A stretch of DNA of 64,000 nucleotides from Paenibacillus sp. V4I7 (GCF_030817275.1 NZ_JAUSZD010000002.1:372001-436000); one strand, 5' to 3'; positions 1 to 9,030 are shown, counted from the first letter of the stretch. Numbers and translations are program-made. The notes: a model not told the origin generated them from the letters alone.

Positions 1-1
1 A

Positions 2-637
2 ATCGAGGGTTCGCTGATTGAAGTGCTTCCGGGCATCATCCATGCAGCAGAACTCGGGGACATTTCCCCTAATAAGAACGTACTGATCACTGGGCAAGGC
101 GTCAGTGGTCTAGTGATGACTCAAGTGATCAATATGTTTAGCCCGAGAAATTTGGTCGTAACGGATCTGTTTGACGAAAAACTGGCGCTTGCTCGCAAAT
201 ATGGCGCCACACATACTTATAAAATCCCTCATGAGCATGCGGATACCATGGATATTGTTGGAGCAGACTTCCCAGATGGCTTTGACGTGGTCATTCCTTG
301 TCTTCTGGAGGGAGCGGGGATGGTAGACGCTATTAACGCAGCAGCGCAGAACGGACGTATTGTGATGTACGGCTGCATCGGTACCTGTCATAAGCCAGTT
401 GATTTCTTCAAGGTTCACAAAAAACGGTTGGATATCCTTTCCACGGAACCTAAACGGGACATCGACAACCGACGCTACTTCGATGAAGGGCTGCGGCTGG
501 TCCTTGACGGATTAGTTAACACCGAGGAAATGATTACTCACGTCGTTCCCCTCGCGGAAGTCGCCCGGGCATTCCAATTGAGGAATGAACATAAAGGTGA
601 TACCATTCACGTCATGATTGACTGCGAAGTCAAATAG
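2..637 (+). CDS. Zinc-binding alcohol dehydrogenase family protein, C-terminal part
   Basis: The reading frame is already open at the window edge, so the N-terminal zinc-binding half lies outside. What remains is the nucleotide-binding Rossmann half: a GQGVSG loop about 30 residues in, an acidic residue after the second strand (VVTDLFDEKLAL) as in NAD-dependent members, and the usual C-terminal segment with conserved Gly-Arg-Ile. The family oxidises sugar alcohols or other alcohols with NAD(P). The substrate cannot be told from this part. A strong terminator follows directly, so this gene ends its transcription unit. It might belong with the sugar locus that begins at 2 kb, but the fragments between make that only a guess. 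Confidence 0.8.
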   Translation: MEGSLIEVLPGIIHAAELGDISPNKNVLITGQGVSGLVMTQVINMFSPRNLVVTDLFDEKLALARKYGATHTYKIPHEHADTMDIVGADFPDGFDVVIPCLLEGAGMVDAINAAAQNGRIVMYGCIGTCHKPVDFFKVHKKRLDILSTEPKRDIDNRRYFDEGLRLVLDGLVNTEEMITHVVPLAEVARAFQLRNEHKGDTIHVMIDCEVK

Positions 638-645
638 TACAAGAC

Positions 646-689
646 AAACCGCCATAAGGAAACCTCCTTAGGGCGGTTTATTTTTTGAA
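646..689 (+). terminator. Rho-independent terminator of the dehydrogenase gene
   Basis: AAACCGCC pairs with GGCGGTTT around an inner AAGG/CCTT-like stem and is followed by TATTTTTTG, nine bases after the dehydrogenase stop codon. Confidence 0.85.
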
Positions 690-1015
690 GAATAAGAATT
701 TATATGTTTCGTGTTTTGGGTAAGCAAAGCATCTCGGTTTGGGGAGGGAACTCGTATACCATGCATGCAAAATCCTCTTTGGGCCCCATTTACGGAGTTC
801 ATTAAGTTAGTAAGGCAATTGAAGTTGCTTATTTGTCTTAATAGCCCCTGATATGATTGCATAAGCAAGCTAGGTTTGTTTATTGTTTGCTAATGGGCCC
901 TAGAATGTAACGTTGTGCAGATAATAAGCATGTGCTGTGGTCTTATCTCACGAGGTGCCAATGAATTAGAATGGATAAGCGAGATTAGCTTGCTTATTCA
1001 TTCATAGATAAAACA
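690..1015. other. Intergenic stretch without a recognisable gene
   Basis: I find no convincing reading frame, ribosome binding site or known RNA motif here. It separates two convergent genes. Confidence 0.6.
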
Positions 1016-1681
1016 CTATCCGTAGAGGGCTCGGTGTGTGCCAGATAGCTTGTAAGAGCGAATACGTATAGTACCGGAAGTAGGTTGTAATAGCTCCATC
1101 TGAGCAAGCTTGCGCAGAAGTTTAACGGCATGGTTTCTGCTAATGTGCAGACGCTTGGAGATGGTTTTTGGCAGGAGGGGTTCACCCGTTTGTCCGGCGA
1201 TTCTCAGAATTTCTTTTTCTTCCAGTGTTAACGCTGGACCCAAATACTCCTCGCCAAACCAGCTGCCCATCATTTGGAGGATCAATTGCTGACATCGACG
1301 TGGCTTTTCTTTCATTTCATCATAGGCGAAGCGGAGCACCTTCCACCCATCCAGAATGAGACGGTTTTGACGAGTTAACTGGTCTGCAAACTGCCAACGA
1401 TTAATATCCTTATGGTGCGCCTTGTAGCCATCAATTTCTATACAGACCAAGTGATTCCCGCGAATATAAGCGAAGTCCAAATATCGATCACCATCCTTAA
1501 AGTCCGAAATCTGATATTCGGCATGAAGAAAATCAAATCGACCGACAGACGGCCACCAAACCTGCTCGAGGAACTACTTCTCAGCATGACCGTGGCCCTC
1601 CTGAAGACGCCTTAGAGATTCGCCTGATCTCGTTTGTAACTGCAATTGCATAAATTTCTCATAGCATGCGTCGAATAACAT
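1016..1681 (-). pseudogene. DUF559-like nuclease-fold protein with C-terminal winged helix, interrupted by an in-frame TAG
   Basis: Reading leftward from ATG at 1681, with AGGGGG seven or so bases upstream, the frame runs 35 codons to TAG at 1574-1576 and then continues open in the same frame for 185 codons. The residues on both sides (AEK-stop-FLEQVWWP) read as one continuous protein, so a single TTG-to-TAG change is the simplest explanation. The part after the stop has the ICIEIDG-like core and GWKVLRF segment of very-short-patch-repair/DUF559 nuclease folds, then about 60 residues that look like a winged helix (SKRLHISRNHAVKLLRKL). The downstream part alone could start at ATG 1480, but that start has no good ribosome binding site and would lack the first fold strands. 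Confidence 0.7.
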
Positions 1682-1716
1682 ATCAATGCCCCCTATTGAT
1701 CATAACGCCTAAAGAA

Positions 1717-1750
1717 CAGACCGCTCTCTCCTGTTGGAGAGAGCGGTCTG
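1717..1750. terminator. 15-bp perfect inverted repeat
   Basis: CAGACCGCTCTCTCC and its complement flank a TGTT loop. It has no good T-run on the plus side and only TTCTTTA on the minus side, so it may be a terminator or a DNA palindrome. Confidence 0.5.
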
Positions 1751-1912
1751 TGTGCTTCACGACCTGTGATCCTATTACGGTTATTTTACACGAATAAATG
1801 ACTCAGTGGCAAGATGGTGGGGGATGAAGATTTACGGACCGTCTTTGAAGTGGTGTTTTTACTGCATAGTCCCTACCCGCGAACTAAAGACTATAACCAG
1901 TAATCTTATCGG

Positions 1913-1937
1913 ACCTAGTCGCAGGCTAGGTTTTTTT
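1913..1937 (+). terminator. Terminator-like hairpin in the leader region before the isomerase gene
   Basis: ACCTAG and CTAGGT flank a seven-base loop and are followed by seven T. There is no gene just upstream. It may end an attenuated transcript, or be a relic; the 110 bases before it do not match a riboswitch I know. Confidence 0.55.
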
Positions 1938-1958
1938 GTTTATCTCTCGACCGGAAGC

Positions 1959-2024
1959 CATCATAAAAAATCACAACCCAGCGGAAGTTATCCCATGGAA
2001 CAGATAGAGTAACCATTGTACCAT
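1959..2024 (+). promoter_or_regulatory. Operator copy 1 of five plus -10 element (before the uronate isomerase-like gene)
   Basis: The 36-base motif starts at 1959 (CATCATAAAAAATCACAA, then GGAAGTTATCCC). A TACCAT hexamer begins exactly 60 bases after the motif start, at 2019. The downstream start codon is 63 bases past the motif. This is the most divergent copy: the first half matches well and the second half is weaker. Confidence 0.6.
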
Positions 2025-2056
2025 CAGGACATAGTTGCTATAGAGGAGGATAAGGG

Positions 2057-3256
2057 ATGAATATGGAGTTGAATCACGGTAAGGATGCGTTTGAGGAACG
2101 TATCATGCAGCTGCCTGTTTTGGATACGCACACCCACCTTGTGGGGGATCGTCTTTGTGCTAGCGACTTCTGGGAGATTGCGCATTATTTCTGGTTGTTT
2201 CGCGAGCTGCAGGCTGCGGGCTATCCGGCGAATGCCATGGAGCTCCCGGAGGACATACGAATCGCTGCCTTTTTGGAAGCTTACCATGGATCAAGAAACA
2301 CGATGATGAATGTGGTGTTGACGCAAATTTTCAAAAATCTATACGGCATTGTTATAAGCGACGCTGCCTCCGTATTGGAAGCAGACGCTGCTGTCAAACA
2401 GTCTGCGCAAAACGTTACGTGGGCGCAAGAAGTAGCGGATCGAATGAACGTTAGCAGATTCGTCGTGAATATGCCCGAGCATGCGGAGTTCCAAGGCATG
2501 CGAGAGAACGCCATACTGATCCCGCGAATTGACGGAAAATTGGGCGGTTGGGTCAAAGAAGTTGAATTGTCGCATAACCCGGCTGAGGTATTCGCTCAAG
2601 CGCGTGAGAAGCTTACGCAACTACTCGACACCTACAAGGAAGCCGGTTACGTGGGCATCATGACGACATTGCCAAGCTATGAAGCCAGAGCGAACCGCAA
2701 GGTTGTGATCGGGCAAGGCAGCACGAAGGATGAGATTTTAATGATGCTTCTGCACGAATTAGGTGCTGCAGCTGAGCAGAGGGGACTTCTCATTCAATTG
2801 TTTCTCGGTGTGGAACGTTCCTGGTGTGGAACAGCCACCCCGGTCAATGACCCGGCCCGTATCTTGAAGCTATCTGCTTTGTTTGAAGCCTATGCCTGTA
2901 CCTTCGAACTTGTGGTGGCCTCGGAGCTTAACAATCTGGATATTGTGCAAGCAGCATGGAATTTTCCGAATGTTCATGTGGGCGGACATTGGTGGTTTAA
3001 CTTTCGGACGAGCACGTACCGAGATAGTATGCAGTACCGGTTAGAAGCGCTTCCGGCAATCAAAAGCTCTCTCATCGTATCCGATGCCCGCTGTATGGAG
3101 TGGAGCTACGGCAAGATTTTGCTTGTCAAACGGATTGTGAGCGATTTCCTATGGGGTCAAATTGAAGCTGGCTGGATTGATCAGGACACGGCCTTGTTTG
3201 TAGCGGAGAATTGGCTGTACGGAAGTGCAGCAAAGCGCTATGGTATCGCTCATTGA
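2057..3256 (+). CDS. Uronate (glucuronate) isomerase-like amidohydrolase
   Basis: The 399-residue protein has the N-terminal metal-binding DTHTHL motif (about residues 23-28), a late GGHWWFNFR segment (about 310-318) and a SDARCMEWSYGK segment (about 340-351). These correspond to the conserved blocks of UxaC-type uronate isomerases, which interconvert glucuronate/galacturonate and the matching ketoses. It is shorter than typical UxaC (about 460-470 residues) and divergent, so the substrate may differ. The ATG at 2057 is preceded by GAGGAGG with good spacing. It has its own promoter with the shared operator, and sits at the head of the glycan locus, which suggests it processes a uronic acid or related sugar released by the neighbouring hydrolases. 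Confidence 0.75.
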   Translation: MNMELNHGKDAFEERIMQLPVLDTHTHLVGDRLCASDFWEIAHYFWLFRELQAAGYPANAMELPEDIRIAAFLEAYHGSRNTMMNVVLTQIFKNLYGIVISDAASVLEADAAVKQSAQNVTWAQEVADRMNVSRFVVNMPEHAEFQGMRENAILIPRIDGKLGGWVKEVELSHNPAEVFAQAREKLTQLLDTYKEAGYVGIMTTLPSYEARANRKVVIGQGSTKDEILMMLLHELGAAAEQRGLLIQLFLGVERSWCGTATPVNDPARILKLSALFEAYACTFELVVASELNNLDIVQAAWNFPNVHVGGHWWFNFRTSTYRDSMQYRLEALPAIKSSLIVSDARCMEWSYGKILLVKRIVSDFLWGQIEAGWIDQDTALFVAENWLYGSAAKRYGIAH

Positions 3257-3268
3257 TTCTGTTTTACC

Positions 3269-3334
3269 AATCGTAAAAAAACACAAAGCGCTATAAGTTT
3301 CACCATCGCTACCTCCAGACAACCCAAGTAAGAT
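3269..3334 (+). promoter_or_regulatory. Operator copy 2 plus -10 element (before the permease pair)
   Basis: The motif AATCGTAAAAAAACACAA starts at 3269 and its second half TATAAGTTTCACC ends at 3304. TAAGAT at 3329 is again 60 bases from the motif start. No TTGACA-like -35 box is present between them, as expected of an activator-dependent promoter. Confidence 0.65.
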
Positions 3335-3377
3335 GAAGAAGACAAATTGAAGCAGCATACAAGAAGGGGAGGAAACC

Positions 3378-4334
3378 ATGGCCAGTAAAATACAGCCATC
3401 CGATCGAACGGTTTACGATTTCTCATCGCAGAGTCAGAAATGGGCTTTTGTGCGAAAACATTGGCCGATTTATGTGATCTCATTACCGGGAATTATTTAT
3501 TTCTTACTTTTTAAATATATCCCGTTATTCGGTTCCATCATCGCGTTTCAAAACTACAACATTTTCAAAGGAATTAAAGGAAGTAAATGGGTGGGTTTAG
3601 AAAATTTCCAACGAATGTTCGCGTATACAGATTTCCTTCAGATTTTGAAAAATACGATATTAATCGGTATTTACGATATGTGCTTCGCGTTCCCGGTTCC
3701 GATCATTCTGGCTCTTCTCATCAATGAAGTGCGAGTGATGATGTATAAGCGGATTGTTCAAACCGTAGTCTATATGCCGCATTTCCTATCATGGGTCATC
3801 GTAGGCGGAGTTGTCGTAGGGGTATTATCGCCATCCACGGGGATCGTCAATCATTTGCTAGCTTTATTTGGTGTCGAGCCCATTTATTTCTTAGGGGAAA
3901 ATACATACATTCGGCCCATTCTAATTGGTTCCGGGGTGTGGAAGGATAGCGGTTGGGGGACCATCATCTATTTGGCCGCCATTGCTGGCATCAATCCCGA
4001 TTTGTATGAAGCAGCACAAATTGATGGAGCCAGCCGGATTCGTCAAGTGTTTTCCATCACGATTCCGAGTATTCTACCAACGATTGTTATTCTATTCCTT
4101 CTTCAAATTGGTAATTTTCTCGATTTCGGTTTCGAACGCGTCTTTGTATTTCTTAACCCGCTTAACAATGAGAATGGGGAGATTATTGATACGTTTGTGT
4201 ACCGGGCAGGTCTCGTTGATAGGCAATATAGCTACACGACTGCCATCGGGTTGTTCAAGTCGGTTGTGGGTCTAATGTTAATCATGATCAGTAACACGTT
4301 TAGTAAAAAGATGACCGGGGAAGGTTTGTACTGA
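3378..4334 (+). CDS. LplB-type sugar ABC transporter permease
   Basis: The 318-residue protein has six predicted membrane segments and the inner-membrane EAA loop that contacts the ATPase (EAAQIDGASRIRQVFSITIP, starting at residue 211). The N-terminal WPIYVISLPGIIYFLLFKYIP segment is typical of the LplB/YtcP branch of CUT1 importers. It pairs with the next permease to form the membrane channel for an oligosaccharide. The start ATG is preceded by AAGGGGAGG. No ATPase gene lies in the cluster, so it probably uses a shared MsmX-like ATPase. Confidence 0.92.
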   Translation: MASKIQPSDRTVYDFSSQSQKWAFVRKHWPIYVISLPGIIYFLLFKYIPLFGSIIAFQNYNIFKGIKGSKWVGLENFQRMFAYTDFLQILKNTILIGIYDMCFAFPVPIILALLINEVRVMMYKRIVQTVVYMPHFLSWVIVGGVVVGVLSPSTGIVNHLLALFGVEPIYFLGENTYIRPILIGSGVWKDSGWGTIIYLAAIAGINPDLYEAAQIDGASRIRQVFSITIPSILPTIVILFLLQIGNFLDFGFERVFVFLNPLNNENGEIIDTFVYRAGLVDRQYSYTTAIGLFKSVVGLMLIMISNTFSKKMTGEGLY

Positions 4335-4362
4335 TACGGAAGGAGAACGGAGGTGAATTGCT

Positions 4363-5232
4363 ATGATTATGACAAGAGGCCATAAAATTTTTAATGTATT
4401 CAATATCATTTTGTTAGGTATCATCGGATTGAGCATGGTGCTTCCCCTCATTCACATTATTGCGCAGTCATTAAGTAATAACGCTGCCATTAATGCAGGG
4501 AAAGTATCGTTGTGGCCAGTTGGCTTCACACTGGGAAGCTATAAACTTATTTTGCAGGACCCGACGATATGGATTGGGTTTCGAAATAGTGTCATTATTA
4601 CGGTTTTTGGAACCTTGATCAACCTATTTATGACAACAACGCTAGCTTATCCTTTATCTAGACCTGAATATTTGTTCCGTAAATCCATACTGGTGATGGT
4701 GCTGTTTACCCTTATTTTCAGCGCACCGTTAATTCCAAACTATTTGTTGGTGAAACAGTTAGGACTTCTTAATACGCTTTGGGCTTTAATGCTTCCTATG
4801 GCGATTAGCGCTTTTAATTTATTCGTTATGCGTTCATTCTTCCTGAACCTACCGACGGAGCTGCTGGATTCGGCAAGAATTGACGGATGCGGAGAGTTTC
4901 GGATATTGTGGAATATTGTACTGCCTCTATCTAAACCTGCGATGGCTACGATGGGCATCATGTATGCGGTGGGTCATTGGAACCGTTATGCCGAGGCCGT
5001 GTTTTATATCGATCATCGAAACTGGATTCCGCTTCAAGTGCGGCTAAGAGAAATTGTATTTACAGATCAAATGGGGCAATCGGACGTTTCTTCGGAATTA
5101 ATGCTATTACTATCACCGGAAGGGATTAAGATGGCGGTCATTGTCGTGGCTACGATCCCCATCCTTTGTGTATATCCGTTCCTGCAAAAGCACTTTATCC
5201 AAGGGATGATGGTAGGATCAGTGAAATCCTGA
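4363..5232 (+). CDS. LplC/YtcP-type sugar ABC transporter permease
   Basis: The 289-residue protein is the second half of the importer channel, with about six membrane segments and an EAA-loop equivalent (ELLDSARIDGCGEFRILWNI, about residues 167-186). The gene starts 28 bases after the first permease stop, with GGAGGTGAATTGCT before the ATG, so the two are co-transcribed. The C-terminal HFIQGMMVGSVK ending is typical of this subfamily. Confidence 0.92.
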   Translation: MIMTRGHKIFNVFNIILLGIIGLSMVLPLIHIIAQSLSNNAAINAGKVSLWPVGFTLGSYKLILQDPTIWIGFRNSVIITVFGTLINLFMTTTLAYPLSRPEYLFRKSILVMVLFTLIFSAPLIPNYLLVKQLGLLNTLWALMLPMAISAFNLFVMRSFFLNLPTELLDSARIDGCGEFRILWNIVLPLSKPAMATMGIMYAVGHWNRYAEAVFYIDHRNWIPLQVRLREIVFTDQMGQSDVSSELMLLLSPEGIKMAVIVVATIPILCVYPFLQKHFIQGMMVGSVKS

Positions 5233-5242
5233 TGATCTCGTA

Positions 5243-5308
5243 AATCACAAAAAACAACCGTATATCGTAAATTTACCAATCTTCTAATTTCAGTATCCTG
5301 TGTATGCT
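5243..5308 (+). promoter_or_regulatory. Operator copy 3 plus -10 element (before the first binding protein)
   Basis: The motif begins AATCACAAAAAACA at 5243. Its second half ATCGTAAATTTACC is the clearest repeat of the first half (TCGTAAA-type), 20 bases downstream. TATGCT at 5303 lies 60 bases from the motif start. It begins 11 bases after the permease stop, giving the binding protein its own promoter. Confidence 0.65.
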
Positions 5309-5353
5309 TTGAATGGAAGGACCATTCATAACTTTTGGAAAGAAGGGGTTCTT

Positions 5354-6928
5354 TTGAAAAAAGTTACAAGTGTCGCGCTCGTCGCTGTATTGTCTATCGG
5401 TACTTTAGCGGGCTGTTCAACGGGAAAAACCGATCAGGAACAAGCAACGCCGTCATCAGTCACAACAGCGGCAAAAAAGGCAGCGACCAAGTTTTCTATT
5501 TCATATCCGACCACGACTAACACTGGATACCACACTCGAGTTGACATTAACAATGACAAATGGGTGAAGAAACTGGAGGAGCTGACGAATACCGATCTTA
5601 CGCTTAGAGTAACGGAAGTAAACAAAATGGGCGTTTTGTTCGCGAGTAGTGACATTCCGGATGTGGTAGGCAGCTTGGGCACAGCAACAGATAAAGCGAT
5701 GTCAGGTTCCGTAGAAGCAGGGATGTTCTTGCCACTGGATGACTTGCTGAAACAAAATGCCCCTAATTTGATGAAAACAGTACCAAAGGAAGCGTGGGAC
5801 GCCGTATCCTATAATGGGAAGATTTATGGGATCCCCAACTGGTTAGAGAATCCTTCCAGACGTGCTACGTTTATTCGTACCGATCTGCTTGAAAAGGCAG
5901 GATTACAGCCACCTAAAACGATCGATGAATTCTTGAACGTACTCCGGAAGTTTAAGGCAATGGGCGTTAAATATCCATATGGGGCTCGCGAGAACCTGAA
6001 ATATGCCGACACCGTTCTAGGAGCATTCGATGTGCTGCCTTATAAAGAACAATTTGAGGTTGTAAATGGTCAAGTTGTTCCGAAGTTTTTTGATGTGGAA
6101 AATATGACAAAAGCGCTTAATGTGATCATGATCATGTTTGATGAAGGTTTGATGGCCAAAGAGTTCGCGACGACAACTTCGACCGATTGGTTGAAAAATA
6201 TCCGCTCCGGCGATGTTGGTATCTGGTCCTCCAACTTAGTCAGCTTGAATGATTTCCGGACGAACATTCCGAATGCGGTGAAAGATGCCAAGATTGATAT
6301 TATCACTTCGCCGAAGGGACCGGATGGCAAAGGCGGTTATCTGATGTACCAGCCAGTGATTGGCGCTCATTACATCAGCAAAAATGTGAAGCCTGAAACG
6401 GCCGCTGAAATCGTTAAATATTTCGACTGGATGACGTCAGAGGAAGCATTCAAGTTCTTTACTTACGGTATCGAAGGCGATACGTATACGGTAGTTGACG
6501 GTAAAGTGAAGTATAAGGAACCGACCAACAAAGAAGAACAAGAGGAGCAGGATCACCGTGGTACACTGCACTCCTCCCATGAAAGTACGGTTAACCGTCT
6601 GAAAATGCAAACAGATCCTAACGGACCTTATATTTTGAATGCATTCGATAATATTTTAGCAAAAGAAGGTTTATCAGGTATTGGCTTTTCGCCTAATCTG
6701 GAGGCCGATGCCAAGTACCCAGATGCCGCTTCACCAGGTTCGGATGCTGCGCCGAAGATTATTATGGATCATATGATTAAAATGATTTACGGCAAGGAAC
6801 CGATTTCCGACTGGCCAAAGGTCATTGAAGAGTATAAAACCAAAGGCGGCAATGAGATCATTAAAGAAGCGACGGACCGTTACAACAATAAAAAAGGCGT
6901 GCTTTTTTTGGGTAAGAAACAGGAATAG
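5354..6928 (+). CDS. LplA-type solute-binding lipoprotein 1
   Basis: The start is taken as TTG at 5354, eight or so bases after AAGGGG. This places the lipobox TLAGC (Cys21) right after a basic, hydrophobic signal. The upstream ATG at 5300 would put 18 unsuitable residues before it. The mature protein is a roughly 500-residue cluster-D-like extracellular binding protein with the conserved LEELTNTDL and DIPDVVG segments. It presumably captures the oligosaccharide imported by the adjacent permeases. It is a close paralogue of the protein at 7387: both end with nearly the same 50 residues (from DHMIKMIYGKEPISDWPKV onward). Confidence 0.9.
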   Translation: MKKVTSVALVAVLSIGTLAGCSTGKTDQEQATPSSVTTAAKKAATKFSISYPTTTNTGYHTRVDINNDKWVKKLEELTNTDLTLRVTEVNKMGVLFASSDIPDVVGSLGTATDKAMSGSVEAGMFLPLDDLLKQNAPNLMKTVPKEAWDAVSYNGKIYGIPNWLENPSRRATFIRTDLLEKAGLQPPKTIDEFLNVLRKFKAMGVKYPYGARENLKYADTVLGAFDVLPYKEQFEVVNGQVVPKFFDVENMTKALNVIMIMFDEGLMAKEFATTTSTDWLKNIRSGDVGIWSSNLVSLNDFRTNIPNAVKDAKIDIITSPKGPDGKGGYLMYQPVIGAHYISKNVKPETAAEIVKYFDWMTSEEAFKFFTYGIEGDTYTVVDGKVKYKEPTNKEEQEEQDHRGTLHSSHESTVNRLKMQTDPNGPYILNAFDNILAKEGLSGIGFSPNLEADAKYPDAASPGSDAAPKIIMDHMIKMIYGKEPISDWPKVIEEYKTKGGNEIIKEATDRYNNKKGVLFLGKKQE

Positions 6929-6939
6929 CAAGTCGATAG

Positions 6940-6976
6940 AAACTGTCCCGTGAGCGGGCAGTTTTTTATTTTTTTG
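6940..6976 (+). terminator. Terminator after binding protein 1
   Basis: AAACTG(T)CCCG pairs with CGGGCAGTTT around TGAG, followed by TTTTATTTTTTT. It lies 11 bases past the stop. Confidence 0.85.
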
Positions 6977-7050
6977 GTGGAGTTGCTGATGAGCCAAGCC
7001 CGATCACAAGATGCTCTATTTTGCTCAAACCGGGTATTTCACGTTTTCGC

Positions 7051-7176
7051 GGAACGAGGATCCGCTATTTCCCATTTTCGAGGTGTAAAAACTGGTAAAA
7101 CGTCAAAATAGCGCACTCACGTTCCGCGTATCGGTCCTGCATAGGCATAATCACCGAAATAGCGAATCCTCGTTCC
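7051..7176. repeat. REP-like intergenic repeat: one direct and two inverted copies of a 20-mer
   Basis: GGAACGAGGATCCGCTATTT at 7051-7070 recurs inverted at 7155-7176 (one mismatch over about 20 bases) and, more diverged, inverted at 7104-7127 (core GGAACG...GCGCTATTTT). The whole can fold into a long hairpin between the two paralogous binding-protein genes. Confidence 0.7.
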
Positions 7177-7265
7177 CCCGATCCTCCGTTTATATGTCCG
7201 AATCACTCATCCATGGATTTTACCAGCTCTTTATCTGTATTTGATGTTCAGAAAACAGCTGTGTT

Positions 7266-7332
7266 TAATCGTATAAAATGACATAGCGTCTTAAATTTAT
7301 ACATACAGGAAACGATAACTTTTCGTTATGAT
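7266..7332 (+). promoter_or_regulatory. Operator copy 4 plus -10 element (before the second binding protein)
   Basis: AATCGTATAAAATGACATAG starts at 7266 and the second half TCTTAAATTTATAC ends at 7301. TATGAT at 7327 is 61 bases from the motif start and no proper -35 box is seen. Confidence 0.65.
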
Positions 7333-7345
7333 ACATATAGAGTAG

Positions 7346-7359
7346 TGAAACCGCTTGCA
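7346..7359 (+). promoter_or_regulatory. Possible catabolite responsive element (cre)
   Basis: TGAAACCGCTTGCA matches the CcpA-site consensus TGWAANCGNTNWCA at 13 of 14 positions. It lies just downstream of the -10 element, where CcpA binding would block transcription when preferred sugars are present. Confidence 0.5.
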
Positions 7360-7386
7360 CTTTGAATGGAAAGAAGGGGAGTTTAT

Positions 7387-8964
7387 ATGAAAAAAACAAT
7401 CAGTCTTACCCTGGCTGTCATGCTGACAGCATCTGCTTTAACCGCATGTTCTTCGGATGGAAAGGTTGCGGGAAATGCTTCACCACAGCCATCAGATAAC
7501 GTGAAGAAAGCACCAGTTAAATTCTCGATGCTTTATCCAACGACAGTCAGTACGGGATACCATACCCGAGTGCCTGATTTGAACAAGGATAAATGGATCT
7601 TGAAGCTAGAGGAGTTAACGAATACGGATTTGGACGTTAAGGTCGTGGAGGATGCCAAATTCGGCGTTATGTTCGCTAGTAACGATATTCCCGACGTTGT
7701 TGGCAGTATCGGTGGTCCTGGCAGTAAGTCGATGTCCGGTTCTGTAGAGAACGGTGTTTTCATGCCGCTGGATGAACTTTTGAAGCAGAATGGGCCGAAT
7801 TTGTTAAAAGCGGTACCCAAAGCAGCTTGGGATAGTGTTTCGTATGAAGGGAAGATTTATGCCGTTCCTGAATTTTTGAGCAATCCATCCCGACGTTCCA
7901 CGTACATTCGTACGGATTTACTGGAGAAGGCCGGGCTTCAGGCTCCTAAAACCGTAGACGAATTTTTGAATGTGCTGCGGGCATTTAAGAAGATGGGTGT
8001 AGAGAATCCATATCAAATGAGGGAAAACTTCAAGTATGCGGACGTTATTCTAGGAGCTTTCGATGTTTTGCCTTATAAGGATCAATTTGAGCTTGTAAAT
8101 GGTCAAGTAGTCCCGAAGTTTTTCGATGTAGAAAATGTTCAAAAGGCACTCACCACATACAAAATGATGTATGACGAAGGTTTGATTCCAAAGGAATTCG
8201 CAACCATCACTTCTACCGATTTTACGAAAAGCATTGAGTCGGGCAAAGCGGGAATCTGGTCGCAAAATGCTTCCGGATTACCAGGTTACCGTACGAAGGC
8301 CCAACAAGCTGTCCCAGGAGCAAAAATTGATATTATTGCTTCGCCAAAAGGCCCGGAAGGAAAAGGCGGATATTTCTATTATGCCCCTGTCATTCGTTCC
8401 TTCTTTATTAATAAAAATGTGAAGCCAGAAACAGCGGCGGGAATTATTAAAATGTTTGATTGGATGGTTTCGCCGGAAGCCGAAACCTTCTTCACCTTCG
8501 GGGTTGAAGGCGATACCTACACCAAAGACAGCAGCGGCAAAATTACTTATAAATTCCCGACGACGAAGGAAGAAACAGATGAAGAAGGGTTCCGCAGCGG
8601 AACGATGTGGGCGGTGCATGACTCCACTTACAATAAACCAAGACTTCTGCTGAACGAAGATGGAAAAGCGACCTTGAAAGCATTCGATGAGGTTCTATCG
8701 AAGGAAGGGCTGTCCGGTATCGGATTTTATCCAGATTTGAGCAGCTTCGCTAAGTTCCCGGATCTTGCTGCTCCTCAGCCTGACGTAGGCCCGAAAATTA
8801 TTATCGATCACATGATTAAAATGATTTACGGCAAAGAACCAATCTCCGATTGGCCGAAGGTGATCGAAGAGTATAAAGCCAAAGGCGGCAATGAAATTAT
8901 TAAAGAAGCGACCGATCGCTGGAACAAGAAGCAAGGCGCGATTATGCTCGATATTAATAAATAA
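7387..8964 (+). CDS. LplA-type solute-binding lipoprotein 2
   Basis: ATG at 7387 follows AAGGGGAG with good spacing and gives a signal ending in the lipobox ALTAC (Cys21). The ATG at 7366 lies upstream of that ribosome binding site and is unlikely. The protein is about two-thirds identical by eye to binding protein 1, so the pair arose by tandem duplication. Each copy has its own copy of the operator. Having two receptors for one permease pair suggests two related ligands or different affinities. A cre-like site in the leader suggests extra carbon-catabolite control of this copy. Confidence 0.9.
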   Translation: MKKTISLTLAVMLTASALTACSSDGKVAGNASPQPSDNVKKAPVKFSMLYPTTVSTGYHTRVPDLNKDKWILKLEELTNTDLDVKVVEDAKFGVMFASNDIPDVVGSIGGPGSKSMSGSVENGVFMPLDELLKQNGPNLLKAVPKAAWDSVSYEGKIYAVPEFLSNPSRRSTYIRTDLLEKAGLQAPKTVDEFLNVLRAFKKMGVENPYQMRENFKYADVILGAFDVLPYKDQFELVNGQVVPKFFDVENVQKALTTYKMMYDEGLIPKEFATITSTDFTKSIESGKAGIWSQNASGLPGYRTKAQQAVPGAKIDIIASPKGPEGKGGYFYYAPVIRSFFINKNVKPETAAGIIKMFDWMVSPEAETFFTFGVEGDTYTKDSSGKITYKFPTTKEETDEEGFRSGTMWAVHDSTYNKPRLLLNEDGKATLKAFDEVLSKEGLSGIGFYPDLSSFAKFPDLAAPQPDVGPKIIIDHMIKMIYGKEPISDWPKVIEEYKAKGGNEIIKEATDRWNKKQGAIMLDINK

Positions 8965-8980
8965 GCTGCCATTAGAAAGG

Positions 8981-9022
8981 GGCATCCTTCACGCAGAGTA
9001 TTCTGCGGAAGGATGTCTTTCC
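8981..9022 (+). terminator. Terminator after binding protein 2
   Basis: CATCCTTC-CGCAGA pairs with TCTGCG-GAAGGATG around GTAT, then TCTTTCCC. The stem is long; the T-run is imperfect. Confidence 0.7.
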
Positions 9023-9030
9023 CTATGATA

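Noticed and set aside
1806..2012. A 68-codon plus-strand frame before the isomerase gene
   Set aside because: It spans the terminator hairpin at 1913 and the operator at 1959, lacks a good ribosome site and has no protein-like composition.
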